Below are positions 50,922 to 59,862 of a stretch of 64,000 nucleotides of DNA, piece after piece. The stretch's first letter is position 1. Every line of letters starts with the position of its first letter. The stretch is from an uncultured Clostridia bacterium (GTDB lineage: Bacteria > Bacillota > Clostridia > Christensenellales > Aristaeellaceae), in contig CAKURR010000006.1 in NCBI GenBank assembly GCA_934675735.1, positions 1 through 64,000 on the forward strand, in the 5' to 3' direction. A program made the translations under genes and the position numbers. The notes under the pieces were generated by a model. The model had not been told where the DNA came from. It saw only the letters and a list, made by a program, of their open reading frames with translations, and did no database searches.

Positions 50922-51128
50922 TTACGGTTGCGGATCGGAAATCGGGTCGAGGAAACGCGCGGCAATCAGCTGCCTGCCGTCGTCCGAGACATACACGACG
51001 CGCAACACGCCCCCGTCCCGCTTCTCGCGGCGCGGCGCGCTCGTCTCGCTCACCTGCGGATAGATGCCCTCTTCTCTCAGAATCGCCTCAGCCTGCTTCA
51101 AAGGAAGCCCCAGCAGCTGCGTTCTCAT
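50922..51128 (-). CDS. Small PASTA-like protein between frr and uppS
   Basis: The 68-residue product has no membrane segment or signal peptide. [15 protein letters not shown] (7-21) looks like the helix start of a PASTA module, followed by strands and [21 protein letters not shown]. Its ATG overlaps the frr stop codon (ATGA), so it is co-translated with the recycling factor. I recall similar small proteins at this position in clostridial genomes, but it has no name or known role. It could be a cytoplasmic ligand-binding or adaptor protein. The gap to uppS is 112 bases and has no clear promoter. Confidence 0.75.
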   Translation of the reverse strand: MRTQLLGLPLKQAEAILREEGIYPQVSETSAPRREKRDGGVLRVVYVSDDGRQLIAARFLDPISDPQP

Positions 51129-51688
51129 TTGACCTCCATGATTTCCTTTTCCTTCTCGGCGTCAATCTTGTCGATATCCTTGATCGCCGCATCGGTCAGC
51201 TTCTGGATGTCCTCTTCGGCCTTCTTCTGGTCATCCTCGGTGATTTCGCTGTTCTTCTTGAGCTTCTTCACCTGATCGACCGCGTCGCGGCGGATGGAGC
51301 GGATGGCGACCTTGCTCTCTTCGGAGGTCTTGCGCACGAGCTTGGTCAGCTCCTTGCGGCGCTCCTCGGTCAGCTCCGGCAGCATCAGGCGGATGACCTT
51401 GCCGTCGTTGGAGGGCGTGAGACCCAAATCGCTGGCCTGAATCGCCTTGGAGATATCCTTCACCATCTTCGCGTCCCACGGGTTAATCTGGAGCACGCGC
51501 GGTTCCGGCGCGGAAATGTTGGCCACATTCTTGAGCGGGGTCGGCGTGCCGTAGTAATCCACCGTGATGCGGTCGAGCAGCTGCGGGTTGGCGCGGCCGG
51601 CGCGAATGGCCATCAGGTCGCTGCGGAGCACGTCCTTGGTCTTTTCCATCTTGGTCTTGGCGTTGTTCTGGATTTCGGTAATCGTCAT
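51125..51688 (-). CDS. frr: Ribosome recycling factor
   Basis: The 187-residue protein splits post-termination ribosomes with EF-G. Seen: [38 protein letters not shown] and [21 protein letters not shown]. Length is typical. It is downstream of pyrH, but a repeat of about 215 bp has inserted in the gap between them. Confidence 0.98.
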   Translation of the reverse strand: MTITEIQNNAKTKMEKTKDVLRSDLMAIRAGRANPQLLDRITVDYYGTPTPLKNVANISAPEPRVLQINPWDAKMVKDISKAIQASDLGLTPSNDGKVIRLMLPELTEERRKELTKLVRKTSEESKVAIRSIRRDAVDQVKKLKKNSEITEDDQKKAEEDIQKLTDAAIKDIDKIDAEKEKEIMEVK

Positions 51689-51771
51689 GGGAGATACCTC
51701 CTCGAATTTCTTTTTCTATATTTTACCCCACAACCCCACTGTTTGGCAAGCCCCTTTGTGCAAACATATTA

Positions 51772-51987
51772 AAAGGAGCTGTCAAGCTTAAACTGCACGT
51801 TTCAAGACATAATATCTAAGCATTTCAGAACATGGGGCTTTGCCCCATCGCCCCACCAAAGGGCTTTCGTTTTCTGTTGTTTGTTCCCGCCACAGGCGGA
51901 AACAACCGAAAACCTCTTTGGAAACCTTCGGGCACAAATACTTAGTTTTTCTTGAAATATCAGGTTTATCGGCTTGATAGTTCCTTT
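51772..51987. repeat. MITE-like element, copy A (pyrH-frr gap)
   Basis: About 216 bp with terminal inverted repeats of 16 bp (AAAGGAGCTGTCAAGC and GCTTGATAGTTCCTTT, two mismatches). The inside holds a perfect ATGGGGC-TTT-GCCCCAT hairpin and a long imperfect stem around 51865-51930. Most of it is clearly similar to copy B at 59555-59769. No coding potential; no transposase nearby. Confidence 0.75.
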
Positions 51988-52007
51988 GAAAAAACAGTTT
52001 TTCAGTT

Positions 52008-52718
52008 TTACGGATGCACGACCGTGCCCATCATATCTCCCTCGATGACGCGCAGAATGTTCTGCGGATCGTCCAGACCGAACACGCGGATGCACGGCAC
52101 CTTGTTCTCGCGGCAAATCGTAATCGCGGACGCATCCATCACCTTCAGGTCGCGCTCCTGCACCTCCTGATAGGTGATATCGCGCAGCAGCTTCGCATCC
52201 GGATTGACGCGCGGGTCGCTGTCGTACACGCCGTCCACATTCTTGGCCAGCAGAATCGCGTCCGCGCCGATTTCAACCGCGCGCAGCGCCGCCGCCGTGT
52301 CGGTGGAGAAGAACGGGTTACCCGTGCCGCAGGCAAAGATAACCACGCGGCCCTTTTCCAGATGGCGAACGGCGCGGCGATAGGTATACGGCTCGCAGAA
52401 GCGCGTCATCTCCACCGCGCTCATCACGCGGCTGGCAATGCCCTGGCGCTCGACGGCGTCCTGCATCGCGATGGAGTTGATGGCCGTGCCGAGCATGCCC
52501 ATGTGGTCCGCGTTGACGGCGGTCATCTTCGCTGCGGGGCCCTGACGGCCGCGCCAGATGTTGCCCGCGCCAATCACGATGGCGATTTCCGCGCCCGTGT
52601 CGTGCAGCTGACGAATCACATCGGCCACGCGGTCGATTTGGTCAAAATCAAACAGACGGCCGTGGTCGCCCAGCGCCTCGCCGCTGAGCTTGATGAGAAC
52701 GCGCTTATACTTTGCCAT
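52008..52718 (-). CDS. pyrH: UMP kinase
   Basis: The 236-residue amino acid kinase-fold enzyme phosphorylates UMP. YKRVLIKLSGEALGD, the GAGNIWRGR nucleotide motif, GTGNPFFSTDTAAALRA and KNVDGVYDSDPR are present. It is preceded by a good AGGAG-type site. It starts the pyrH-ispG operon after the tsf terminator. Confidence 0.98.
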   Translation of the reverse strand: MAKYKRVLIKLSGEALGDHGRLFDFDQIDRVADVIRQLHDTGAEIAIVIGAGNIWRGRQGPAAKMTAVNADHMGMLGTAINSIAMQDAVERQGIASRVMSAVEMTRFCEPYTYRRAVRHLEKGRVVIFACGTGNPFFSTDTAAALRAVEIGADAILLAKNVDGVYDSDPRVNPDAKLLRDITYQEVQERDLKVMDASAITICRENKVPCIRVFGLDDPQNILRVIEGDMMGTVVHP

Positions 52719-52757
52719 AAGTTTCTCCTCTCCTGCTCTAAACGTTCAAATTGCTTC

Positions 52758-52788
52758 AAAAAAGGGGCGATGCTTGCGCATGCCCCTG
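52758..52788 (-). terminator. Terminator/attenuator between tsf and pyrH
   Basis: AGGGGC and GCCCCT pair on the minus strand around a 13-base segment (with inner GCGCAAGC) and are followed by TTTTTTGAAG. No separate pyrH promoter is clear, so read-through is likely. Confidence 0.65.
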
Positions 52789-52800
52789 TGTGGGAAGAAA

Positions 52801-53709
52801 TTACTTCTTCATCTTGGCCTGCTCAGCCGCGATGTCCGCCGCGAGGTTGTCCTGACGCTTCTCAAGACCCTCGCCGCGCTCAAAGCGCACGAAGCGAACG
52901 ACGTCGGCCTTGCCGCCGAGCATCTTGGTCACGTTGATATCCGGATCCTTGACGAACGGCTGCTCGAGGAGGCAGACTTCCTTGTAGTACTTCTCGATGC
53001 GGCCCTCGACCATGCGCTCGACGATCTTCGCCGGCTTGCCCTCGTTGAGCGCCTGCTGGGTCAGCACCTCGCGCTCCTTCTCGAGGTTGTCGGTCGGCAC
53101 TTCGTCGCGGCGCACGAACTGCGGGTTCGCGGCGGCGATGTGCATGACGAGGTCGTGGCTCAGCGCCTTCACTTCGTCAGTCACTTCCGGGCAGGACAGC
53201 TCAACCATGACGCCGATGCGGCCGCCCATGTGGTTGTAGGTGTCCACCATGCCGTGCTCAGCCACGAAACGGGCAAAGCGGCGCACGGAAATCTTCTCGC
53301 CGATGGAAGCGGTCGCCTCGCCGATGAGATCGTTGACAGTCTTGCCGGCATCCGCATAGAACGGCTGCGCCAGCATCTCTTCAACGGTCGCCGGAGCGGC
53401 GGCGGCGATGTGCTTGGCGAAATCACGGCACAGGGCCTTGAAGCGGTCGGTGTTGGCCACAAAGTCGGTCTCGCAGTTGACCTCGACGGTCACGCCCACG
53501 CCGTTCTCATCCACAAAGGAATCCACCATGCCTTCGGCGGCGATACGGCCGGCCTTCTTGGCTGCGGCGGCGAGACCCTTCTCGCGCAGGAAGTCGATGG
53601 CCTTGTCCATGTCGCCGTCGCACTCAACGAGCGCCTTCTTGCAGTCCATCATGCCGGCGCCGGTGCGCTCGCGCAGTTCCTTAACCAGGGCAGCAGTAAT
53701 ATTAGCCAT
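52801..53709 (-). CDS. tsf: Elongation factor Ts
   Basis: The 302-residue protein exchanges GDP for GTP on EF-Tu. [20 protein letters not shown] and [11 protein letters not shown] are the two conserved motifs. It lies 25 bases after rpsB. Confidence 0.98.
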   Translation of the reverse strand: MANITAALVKELRERTGAGMMDCKKALVECDGDMDKAIDFLREKGLAAAAKKAGRIAAEGMVDSFVDENGVGVTVEVNCETDFVANTDRFKALCRDFAKHIAAAAPATVEEMLAQPFYADAGKTVNDLIGEATASIGEKISVRRFARFVAEHGMVDTYNHMGGRIGVMVELSCPEVTDEVKALSHDLVMHIAAANPQFVRRDEVPTDNLEKEREVLTQQALNEGKPAKIVERMVEGRIEKYYKEVCLLEQPFVKDPDINVTKMLGGKADVVRFVRFERGEGLEKRQDNLAADIAAEQAKMKK

Positions 53710-53734
53710 AATATCTTCCTCCAGCTTCGGTCGA

Positions 53735-54448
53735 TTACTTCGCTTCGGCGGCCGGCTCAGCCTGCTCGCCCTGCTTGCCTTCCAGCACGGCGTCCGCCAT
53801 CTTGCCCGCGATGAGCTTCACCGCGCGGATAGCGTCGTCGTTGCCCGGGATGACATAATCGATCTCGTCCGGATCGCAGTTGGTATCGACGATAGCCACG
53901 ACCGGAATGCCCAGCGCGCGCGCCTCGGACACGGCGATGTGCTCCTTGCGCGGGTCAACCACGAACAGGCAGCCCGGCAGGTTCTTCATCTCGCGGATGC
54001 CGCCCAGGTTCTCCAAGAGCTTCTCGCGCTCGGCCATCAGCTTGATGACTTCCTTCTTCGGCAACACTTCAAACTCGCCGCGCTCTTCCATCGCATCGAT
54101 GGCGTTCAGACGGGCGATACGGGTCTTGATGGTGCGGAAGTTGGTCATCATGCCGCCCAGCCAGCGGTTGTTGACATAATACATGTTGCAGCGCTTGGCC
54201 TCGGTCTCGATGGACTCCTGCGCCTGCTTCTTGGTGCCGACGAACAGCACGCTCTTGCCCTCCATCGCAACGGAGCGGACGAAAGCGTAAGCCTCATCGA
54301 TCTTGCGGACGGTCTTCTGCAGGTCGATGATGTAGATGCCGTTGCGCTCGGTGAAGATGTACGGAGCCATTTTCGGGTTCCAGCGGCGGGTCTGATGGCC
54401 GAAGTGAACGCCGGCCTCCAGCAGCTGCTTCATAGAGATAACTGCCAT
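53735..54448 (-). CDS. rpsB: 30S ribosomal protein S2
   Basis: The 237-residue protein begins with [20 protein letters not shown] and contains [40 protein letters not shown] and [10 protein letters not shown], all S2 signatures. GGAGG lies 9 bases before the ATG at 54448; longer frames run into the promoter. It and tsf form the usual rpsB-tsf unit. Confidence 0.98.
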   Translation of the reverse strand: MAVISMKQLLEAGVHFGHQTRRWNPKMAPYIFTERNGIYIIDLQKTVRKIDEAYAFVRSVAMEGKSVLFVGTKKQAQESIETEAKRCNMYYVNNRWLGGMMTNFRTIKTRIARLNAIDAMEERGEFEVLPKKEVIKLMAEREKLLENLGGIREMKNLPGCLFVVDPRKEHIAVSEARALGIPVVAIVDTNCDPDEIDYVIPGNDDAIRAVKLIAGKMADAVLEGKQGEQAEPAAEAK

Positions 54449-54557
54449 GTGTGTTTTCCTCCTTTTATTAAACCCTCCCTGCGCCCTCTCGCTTGTGCAG
54501 ACCGCATTGGTTTGCGGCAGGGCGCACAAAAACAGGCGCAGGTGCGTTTTCCGCATG

Positions 54558-54586
54558 ATTATATCACGTCTTTTCCTGTGAATCAA
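54558..54586 (-). promoter_or_regulatory. Promoter of rpsB-tsf
   Basis: TTGATT (54586-54581), 17-base spacer, TATAAT (54563-54558) in extended form TGATATAAT. A leader of about 100 bases to the ATG could carry an S2 autoregulatory structure; none was recognised. Confidence 0.85.
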
Positions 54587-54694
54587 GCCTTTTTTTGCAA
54601 AAAAGGGGCTTAAAGCCGCACTTATTTCCGCCGTCCGTCCTCCGGCAGCGAAAACCGGCCGTGCGCGGTCCGTTTTACGTTTTTTATGCGATGC

Positions 54695-54730
54695 AAAAAC
54701 GGCGCGAAACCGAAGCTTCGCGCCGAAAAA
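54695..54730 (-). terminator. Terminator of rnpB
   Basis: CGGCGCGAAGC-TTCGG-TTTCGCGCCG followed by TTTTTGC on the minus strand. Confidence 0.85.
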
Positions 54731-54739
54731 AGGCAAAAT

Positions 54740-55079
54740 GTTGTGAGCGTTGCCTGTAAGCCGAGTTCTGTAATCGGCGGTCATCTATCTAGACCCAACG
54801 TTACCGATGGGTTCAAGCGAAATCCTGAGAGCATCGACGGGCCGTCTCAAGCGCTCTTTCGTTTCTTGCTCCGAGCGGGGTTTACATCGCGGACGAGTCG
54901 CCAAGCCGCGGGTGAGCTCTTACCTCACCTTTCCACCCTTACACGTCAAGCGTGCGGTATCTCTCTGTTGCACTTTCCCTGGGGTCGCCCCCGCCGGGTG
55001 TTGCCCGGCACTCTGCCCTATGGAGCTCGGACTTTCCTCACACCTTTCGGCGCGCGGCCGCCCGGCAGCCTCACAAACG
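54740..55079 (-). ncRNA. rnpB: RNase P RNA
   Basis: The 340-base RNA carries the universally conserved core of bacterial RNase P: GAGGAAAGTCCGAGCTCC near the 5' end, GGTGGAAAGGTGAGGTAAGAG in the middle and the 3' strand ACAGAACTCGGCTTACAG. The 5' GTTTGTGAG pairs with 3' CTCACAAC to form P1. It processes the 5' ends of tRNAs with the protein subunit RnpA, which is not in this window. Exact ends are estimated from the P1 stem and promoter. Confidence 0.95.
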
Positions 55080-55085
55080 GACGAT

Positions 55086-55114
55086 ATTATAGCATACATG
55101 CCATCACTTGTCAA
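55086..55114 (-). promoter_or_regulatory. Consensus promoter of rnpB
   Basis: TTGACA (55114-55109), 17-base spacer, TATAAT (55091-55086) with TGC before it. It overlaps the end of the zinc-ribbon coiled-coil gene by only a few bases. Confidence 0.92.
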
Positions 55115-55120
55115 ATTCTT

Positions 55121-55828
55121 TTACTTGACGAGGATAATCCGGCCGCAGTTTTCGCACTCCACATACGCCGCGCCGGTGCGGATTTTGTTCATATCCGCCG
55201 CCGGAAGCTGCATGTTGCAGCCGCCGCAGCGGTCGTCGTGAATCTTGGTGATCGGCGGCGTGGAGTGGCGCTTGATGGCCTTGTATTTTTCCAGCAGCTC
55301 CGGCTCGATGCCCTTGGCCTCCTCGTCGACTTTCTTCTTGAGCGCTTCAAGCTTCATGCTCGCCTGCTTGTATTCCTCGTCGTAGATGACCTTGATGCGG
55401 TCAAACTCTGCGCGGGCCTTGGCGGCGCGCACGCGAACCTCGCGCTGCTGGCGGTCGCGGGCCTCGGAATCCTTGCGCATCTTGGCAAGCTCGCTCTCAT
55501 ATCGGGAAATGGTCGTAATCAGCTTCTGGAGCGCGGCGATCTGCTTCTTCGCCTCTTCCAAGTCCTCGGGGCGGTGCGCTTCAAAATTGGCGGCCGCCTC
55601 GGCCACGGAGCCGTTCAGGCGCTCAATTTCGTCGGCCAGCGCTTCCATGCGGTCGCTCATGATTTCCACATCGGCCTCGATTTTCTTGAGCACTTCCTGC
55701 TGCTCCTTCAGAAAATCGCGATGCTTAATCAGCTCCTTCCGGTTGCTGTTGCCGCGCATCTCCTTTTCATACTGGTCAAGCTCCATGTCCACCTGCTGAT
55801 ACTGCCACAAAAGTTCGTACTGTTCCAA
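55121..55828 (-). CDS. Coiled-coil protein with C-terminal C4 zinc ribbon (COG1579)
   Basis: The 235-residue protein is mostly a long antiparallel coiled coil (about 1-180, heptad-rich with E, K and L) and ends with a zinc ribbon CGGCNMQL...CENCGRI (about 200-228). The architecture matches the COG1579 zf-RING_7 family, which is linked to nucleic acids but has no established function. The start is a TTG at 55828 with GGAGG 8 bases upstream. It follows the trmK-nif3 gene as in many firmicutes, and its stop is next to the rnpB promoter. Confidence 0.92.
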   Translation of the reverse strand: MEQYELLWQYQQVDMELDQYEKEMRGNSNRKELIKHRDFLKEQQEVLKKIEADVEIMSDRMEALADEIERLNGSVAEAAANFEAHRPEDLEEAKKQIAALQKLITTISRYESELAKMRKDSEARDRQQREVRVRAAKARAEFDRIKVIYDEEYKQASMKLEALKKKVDEEAKGIEPELLEKYKAIKRHSTPPITKIHDDRCGGCNMQLPAADMNKIRTGAAYVECENCGRIILVK

Positions 55829-55849
55829 AATATGGCCCTCCTCAATCCT

Positions 55850-57319
55850 TTAACGCCCGAAGGGATCATCCTTCAGGCAGAAAACCGTCACGTTATATTG
55901 TAACGCATCCGCCGCGTTTTGTAAAGCGTCGGCGAGCACTTCGCAGACGGGGTTTTCCGTTTCAAAGTGCCCCGCCTCGATGATGCAGCAGCCCTTGTCC
56001 AGCGCGTCGAGCGCCTCGTGGTGGCGCATTTCGCCCGTGATGAAGCAGTCCGCGCCCAGCGCCAGCGCGTCTGCGATTTCGCTTCCGCCCGCGCCGGAGC
56101 AGCAGCCCAGCACATGAACGGGTGTGTCCGCATGACCGAACGCACGCACGGCGGCATGCAGCTTCTTCTGCGCCCGGGCGCAGAGCTGGCCGAAGGTCGT
56201 GCCCTCCGCCACGTCGCCTGCACGCACAAAGCCTTCGCCGCGGATGTTTTCCGCGCCCATCACGCGCATGAGCGTGTCGTTCACGCCGCCCTTCGCCGCG
56301 TCCAGATTCGTGTGCGCGGCAATGTGGCTGATTCCGGAGCGCCCCATGTCGAGCATCAATCTGCCCTCGCGCGTCTCGTCCGTCACCCGCTTGACAGCGC
56401 TGAACATAATCGGGTGGTGCGTCACAATCAGCTGTGCGCCCAGCGCCTTCGCCTTGTCCACCGCCTTCTGCGTCAGGTCGAGCGCGACGACGATGCGCGT
56501 CACCTCCGCGTCTCTGCGCCCGAAGAGCAGACCCACGTTGTCCCAATCCTCGGCCAGCTCAAACGGCGCAATCCCGCCGACGATTTTTTCGATATCCGCA
56601 ACCGTACACGTGTGCATGCCAATCGCCCCCGCTATGATATACAGCTCATGGCCGCCCGCAAGCAGCCGTTCCTTTGCGCGCGGCGTGTCCGTCCCCGCCT
56701 GAGAAAGCATCTCCCTCACGCGGACGCCCCGCTGCCATGCCAGATAGTCGTATTGCTCCGCGTTCTGCACGCCGTCCGCGCATGCGCCCAGCATCATACG
56801 GCGCTCGTCCGGCACCGCCGCCTCGCCCGTCCTTGCCAGCATGGTGACATAGTGCCGCCCTGCGGCGCGGCAGTAGATTTCCTTTTGAATCGCAAAGCCC
56901 AGCTCGGCCAGCCCGCCGCGCAGCAGCGGCAAATCGACGTTCGCCTGCACAATCAGCGCCGCGCCGCCGATTTTGTCCCTGCCTTCGGAAACGATTTTGA
57001 GAATCGTGCCCGCGCCCATGCCGAGAATCATCACCACGTCCACGGGCCTGTCAACGGCGCTCAGCCCGTCCGCGACGGTGAGCGCCGCGCGGTCGGTCAG
57101 ACCGCGTTCGGCCAGCAGCCGCCGCGCCTTTTCCAGCGACGGCGCGCTCACGTCGCTCGCCAGCATCGTCAGGTTCGGCACGGTTTCCAGCAGTTTGGCC
57201 GTCAGAAAGCCGTGGTCGCAGCCGATATCCGCCGCAACGGGCCGCTCAATCCCCGCCAGCGCTTCCTGCGCCAGCTCGGCCGCCGCGCTCAGCCGTTCGT
57301 CCAACAAAATCGGGTTCAT
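55850..57319 (-). CDS. Fusion of tRNA m1A22 methyltransferase TrmK and Nif3-like protein
   Basis: One frame encodes two proteins that are separate neighbours (trmK, yqfO) in Bacillus. Residues 1 to about 225 are TrmK: a SAM-binding Rossmann core with ADIGCDHGFLTAKLLE and MILGMGAGTILKIV. Residues about 237-489 are a Nif3/YqfO dinuclear-metal protein: TVADIEKIVGGIAPFELAED, DNVGLLFGR, VTHHPIMFSAVKR and ISHIAAHTNLDAAKGGVND, ending with FITGEMRHHEALDAL. The joint lies near residue 230 in GAIGMHTCTVAD and no frameshift or stop is visible. Its ATG overlaps the thiN stop (ATGA). Confidence 0.93.
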   Translation of the reverse strand: MNPILLDERLSAAAELAQEALAGIERPVAADIGCDHGFLTAKLLETVPNLTMLASDVSAPSLEKARRLLAERGLTDRAALTVADGLSAVDRPVDVVMILGMGAGTILKIVSEGRDKIGGAALIVQANVDLPLLRGGLAELGFAIQKEIYCRAAGRHYVTMLARTGEAAVPDERRMMLGACADGVQNAEQYDYLAWQRGVRVREMLSQAGTDTPRAKERLLAGGHELYIIAGAIGMHTCTVADIEKIVGGIAPFELAEDWDNVGLLFGRRDAEVTRIVVALDLTQKAVDKAKALGAQLIVTHHPIMFSAVKRVTDETREGRLMLDMGRSGISHIAAHTNLDAAKGGVNDTLMRVMGAENIRGEGFVRAGDVAEGTTFGQLCARAQKKLHAAVRAFGHADTPVHVLGCCSGAGGSEIADALALGADCFITGEMRHHEALDALDKGCCIIEAGHFETENPVCEVLADALQNAADALQYNVTVFCLKDDPFGR

Positions 57320-57969
57320 GCGCTCTCTCCGTGTCCGTGAATGTCGCTGTAATGGAAGAGCATCAAGTCGCCATCGCGCACCGTGAACACGGCTTCATCC
57401 GCCGTGACCACGTTGCTCATGCCGCGCGACGTGTCGCTCGCCAACGTGAAATCCTCTATCGTGTAATAGCATCCTTTGATGCTCACGCCGTGCGCCTCGC
57501 CCAGCGGCAGCAGCGAAACCGTGCTTCCCTTCGCGCCCTTCAGCGTATAGCTCCCGTCGATGCGGACGATGCGCACGCCCTCCGCGCGAATCTCTGCCCA
57601 AACGCCGCTGCGTGCCGCGCGCACAACCATCATCAGGTTGGCCAGCGCGTGGTCGAGCCGCCCGCCCAGCGCGCCGAGCAGGATGATTTCCTCCGCGCCC
57701 TTCTCAACGGCGAGATTCAGCGCGTATTCGCAGTCCGTGTCGTTTTTGATGCAGTTCAGCCTGTCCTCCGACAGCCTGCTTTCGTATCGCGCCAGCACGT
57801 CGGGCGAAACGGAATCCATGTCGCCGATGAGCAAATCGGGTTCAAGTCCCGCCGCGTCAAAGGCTTCCAGCCCCCTGTCCGCCGCGATGGAAAAATCCGT
57901 TTCGGCAACGCAGGCTTTCAGCAGCGCTACGCTCGGCGCGTCTCCGCCGAGCACAATCAAAACCTTCAT
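57316..57969 (-). CDS. thiN: Thiamine pyrophosphokinase
   Basis: The 217-residue enzyme converts thiamine to thiamine pyrophosphate. Its N-terminal catalytic domain has LIVLGGDAPSVA, ADRGLEA, LIGDMDSVS, KNDTDCEYALNLAVEKGA and LGALGGRLDHALANLM; the C-terminal thiamine-binding domain follows. The ATG at 57969 is one base after the rpe stop. The longer open frame reads into rpe and is not used. Confidence 0.95.
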   Translation of the reverse strand: MKVLIVLGGDAPSVALLKACVAETDFSIAADRGLEAFDAAGLEPDLLIGDMDSVSPDVLARYESRLSEDRLNCIKNDTDCEYALNLAVEKGAEEIILLGALGGRLDHALANLMMVVRAARSGVWAEIRAEGVRIVRIDGSYTLKGAKGSTVSLLPLGEAHGVSIKGCYYTIEDFTLASDTSRGMSNVVTADEAVFTVRDGDLMLFHYSDIHGHGESA

Positions 57970-57970
57970 G

Positions 57971-58630
57971 TCATTCTCCCAGCACGGCGCTGACGACGGC
58001 CCTCGGGTCATCAGCACGGAAAAGGCCCGTGCCCATGACCAGCACATCCGCGCCCGCCGCAATCACCTCGGCCGCATTGCTCTGCTTCACGCCGCCGTCC
58101 ACCTCGACGAGGATATCGCGCCCCGTCTGCGCAATCATCTCGCAGATTTTCGGGATTTTTGCCACGCAGTCCTCCCGCAGCCTCTGCCCGCCGAAGCCCG
58201 GCTTCACCGTCATCACCAGCACGAGGTCGCACAGCGGCAGCAGCGGCTCGAGTGTTTCGACCGGCGTTTCCGGATTGAGACTCACACCCGCCTTCACGCC
58301 CAGCGCGTGGATGGCTTCCAGCGTCTCTGCGCAGTTGTCGTCCGCCTCGACATGCACGGTAATCAAATCCGCGCCCGCTTTGGCGTAGGCTTCGATATAC
58401 TTCATCGGCTCGGAAAGCATCAGGTGCGTATCCAGAAACAAATTTGTCTGCTTGCGGATGGCGCGCACAAAGTCCGGCCCGAAGCTGATGTTCGGCGCGA
58501 AATGCCCGTCCATGTTGTCCAGATGCAGCCAGTGAATGCCCAGCGCTTCCACCATCTTGATTTCCTCGCCCAGGCGCATCAAGTCCGCGCCCAGCACGGA
58601 CGGTGAAATTTCGATTTTTCTGTTGCTCAT
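57971..58630 (-). CDS. rpe: Ribulose-phosphate 3-epimerase
   Basis: The 219-residue TIM-barrel enzyme interconverts ribulose-5-P and xylulose-5-P. Metal and catalytic blocks: ISPSVLGADLMRLG, LHLDNMDGHFAPNISFG, LDTHLMLSEP, LVMTVKPGFGGQ and ILVEVDGGVKQSN. The ATG overlaps the rsgA stop (ATGA). The rsgA-rpe-thiN order is conserved in firmicutes. Confidence 0.97.
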   Translation of the reverse strand: MSNRKIEISPSVLGADLMRLGEEIKMVEALGIHWLHLDNMDGHFAPNISFGPDFVRAIRKQTNLFLDTHLMLSEPMKYIEAYAKAGADLITVHVEADDNCAETLEAIHALGVKAGVSLNPETPVETLEPLLPLCDLVLVMTVKPGFGGQRLREDCVAKIPKICEMIAQTGRDILVEVDGGVKQSNAAEVIAAGADVLVMGTGLFRADDPRAVVSAVLGE

Positions 58631-59505
58631 TCGTAACGCCCCTTCCAATTTTCCCGAACCTGCGTCAGCAGCTCTCGGTAACGCATCCACCGCGCCGCGC
58701 CCAGCGTTCCCGCGTCCACGGCGGCGTGCACGGCGCAGTCCGGTTCGCGGTCGTGCAGGCACGGCTGAAAGCGGCAGTCCCCCGCCAGCGCATTGTATTC
58801 GGGATACAGCTGCGCAAAATCCTGCGGCGAGATGCCGTTTTCCAGCTCCAGCAGGCTGAAGCCGGGCGTATCCAGCACAAACATGCCGTCCACGGCCATC
58901 ATCTCCGCGCGCCGCGTCGTGTGCCGCCCGCGCTCGGTCTTGCGGCTCAGGCCGCCCGTTTCCAGCCCCAAATCAAACAGCGCGTTGAGCAGCGAGCTTT
59001 TGCCCACGGCGGATTGCCCCGCCAGACAGGTAACCCTGCCGCGCATGGCCTCCCGCAGTTCGGCAATACCCGTGCCCTCGCGCGCGCTGACGCTGAACAC
59101 GCGAAGCTGCGTGCCGACGTATTCGCGCCGAATCTGCTCGGCCAGCTCGTCGCCCAAGTCGATTTTGTTGACGCAGATGGCCGGAATCATGCCGCCTTTT
59201 TCCGCGCGCAGAATCAGCTTGTCGCACAGCAGCATATCCGGCTGCGGCACGCTCGCCACCACCAGCATCAGCATATCGACGTTGGCGACGCTCGGGCGCT
59301 CCATCATGCTCTTGCGCGGCAGAATCTCTTCCAGCCAGCCGTCCTCTTCGCCCTGCCCGGGCGTAAAGCGTACGCGGTCGCCGACCATCGGCGTCATTTT
59401 CTGATGGCGCAGCTTTTTCTGCGCGCGCAGGGTGTATTCCTGTCCGTCTTCGTCGCAGAGCACGGTGTAAAAACTGCCGATTCCCCGCAGGATGCTTCCC
59501 GTCAT
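58627..59505 (-). CDS. rsgA: Ribosome small-subunit-dependent GTPase RsgA
   Basis: The 292-residue circularly permuted GTPase helps 30S maturation. OB fold at the N-terminus, then G4 CVNKIDLGDEL, G1 LAGQSAVGKSSLLNAL and G3 DTPGF in permuted order, and a C-terminal zinc site CRFQPCLHDREPDCAV. All residues are present. The 373-base gap upstream separates it from pknB. Confidence 0.97.
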   Translation of the reverse strand: MTGSILRGIGSFYTVLCDEDGQEYTLRAQKKLRHQKMTPMVGDRVRFTPGQGEEDGWLEEILPRKSMMERPSVANVDMLMLVVASVPQPDMLLCDKLILRAEKGGMIPAICVNKIDLGDELAEQIRREYVGTQLRVFSVSAREGTGIAELREAMRGRVTCLAGQSAVGKSSLLNALFDLGLETGGLSRKTERGRHTTRRAEMMAVDGMFVLDTPGFSLLELENGISPQDFAQLYPEYNALAGDCRFQPCLHDREPDCAVHAAVDAGTLGAARWMRYRELLTQVRENWKGRYE

Positions 59506-59554
59506 AGTTCTCCTTTTTGAAAATACGTCGGGGATTGCCCCGAACCTCCCGGGC

Positions 59555-59769
59555 TGTTAAGCTTAAACCAAATATTTTAAGATACAATAAGCCAAACATT
59601 TTTAGGATATGGGGCTTTGCCCCATCGCCCCGCCAAAGGGCTTTCCGTTTTCGGTTGTTTGTTTCCGCCACAGGCGGCAACGACCGAAAACCTCTTTGGA
59701 AACCTTCGGGCAAAATACTTAGTTTATCTTGAATATCAGATTTATTTTATTTGCTTAACAATCTCCTTT
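59555..59769. repeat. MITE-like element, copy B (pknB-rsgA gap)
   Basis: About 206-215 bp with the terminal inverted repeat TGTTAAGC...GCTTAACA (59555-59562, 59753-59760). The inside has the same ATGGGGC-TTT-GCCCCAT hairpin and the same CCAAAGGGCTTTCC...CTCTTTGGAAACC stem as copy A at 51772-51987. Confidence 0.75.
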
Positions 59770-59810
59770 TTCTTATTTTTTCGTTTTTGTTTGCGCAGCA
59801 AACATAAATT

Positions 59811-59862
59811 CGGGAGGTGTCGGAACCTCAGGTTCCGACCGAAGCTTGAGACGGAGCCTCAA
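59811..59862. repeat. Half-copy of the nested palindrome repeat
   Basis: GTCGGAACC-TCA-GGTTCCGAC (59819-59839), a perfect 9-bp stem with 3-base loop, then a weaker TTGAG/CTCAA stem. It matches the right half of 29864-30000 in order and spacing. Confidence 0.6.

Noticed and set aside
54920..55114. Short open frames within the RNase P RNA region
   Set aside because: They overlap the strongly conserved rnpB structure and its promoter; no coding signal.
57970..58062. Upstream extension of thiN from 58062
   Set aside because: It runs antisense-free but inside rpe in another frame, without a ribosome binding site; the ATG at 57969 matches the family start.
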